60,629 nucleotides of DNA, from positions 1 through 60,629 of the forward strand of contig JAEWGA010000048.1 of assembly GCA_023388555.1 (NCBI GenBank), written 5' to 3'. Under the pieces are notes generated by a model. It saw only the letters and a list, made by a program, of their open reading frames with translations. It ran no database searches and was not told the DNA's origin. Both the position numbers and the translations under genes were made by a program. Each line of letters begins with the position of its first letter. Position 1 is the stretch's first letter. The stretch is from Bacteroidota bacterium (lineage in GTDB: Bacteria; Bacteroidota; Bacteroidia; Bacteroidales; Porphyromonadaceae). Of this stretch, positions 60,628 through 60,629 are shown piece by piece.

Positions 60628-60629
60628 CA

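Overview
The window comes from a bacterium of the phylum Bacteroidota, most likely order Bacteroidales and possibly near Porphyromonadaceae; I cannot fix the genus. The evidence is an Oar-like TonB-dependent receptor, a DUF2723/TMEM260-like membrane protein, an OadG subunit fused to a lamin-tail domain, cysteine-poor (zinc-free) L36 and S14, and TAnnTTTG -7 promoter elements in front of most operon heads. Shine-Dalgarno sequences are almost absent. Base composition looks moderate. Every gene I can support, including the tRNA, lies on the minus strand, so the window is read from right to left.

Right end (60.6-55.3 kb): tRNA-Pro(TGG) with a strong hairpin terminator, a small rhodanese, methylmalonyl-CoA epimerase, and the sodium-pumping methylmalonyl-CoA decarboxylase (carboxyltransferase, OadG-like, biotin carrier and OadB-like subunits). 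These fit succinate-to-propionate fermentation. Then (55.1-44.2 kb) come single housekeeping genes in tight runs: a SpoU-family RNA methyltransferase, ispD, recG, an iron alcohol dehydrogenase, metG-mnmA-tsaD-pncC-recQ.

Middle (43.9-36.5 kb): the end of a division/wall cluster, ftsW-murG-murC-ftsQ, runs directly into kdsA, a nucleotidyltransferase and miaA instead of ftsA-ftsZ. A roughly 1 kb stretch without a credible gene follows. It holds the miaA terminator, a 22-bp-period repeat array, a G-run cluster, strongly strand-biased sequence, and a textbook Bacteroidota promoter that drives the ribosomal block.

Ribosomal block (35.4-17.2 kb): rpsL, rpsG, fusA, the S10 set, the spc set with secY and map, infA, rpmJ, and the alpha set with rpoA, ending at rplQ with a strong terminator. 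tuf and adk are absent. Three junctions (rpsL/rpsG, rpsN/rpsH, rpsK/rpsD) are unusually wide and contain hairpin-forming sequence that may be regulatory.

Left part (17-0 kb): a serine-type secreted sulfatase, rpsF-rpsR-rplI, tyrS, an LTA-synthase-like phosphatase-superfamily membrane enzyme, and a packed group of five genes (DUF2723 protein, polysaccharide deacetylase, queG, class III sirtuin, dGTPase). The window ends with a large Oar-like TonB-dependent receptor. I found no transposon, CRISPR array, prophage or rRNA. The content is mostly core; the interest is in the non-coding gaps, ribosome-binding-site exceptions and unusual junctions.
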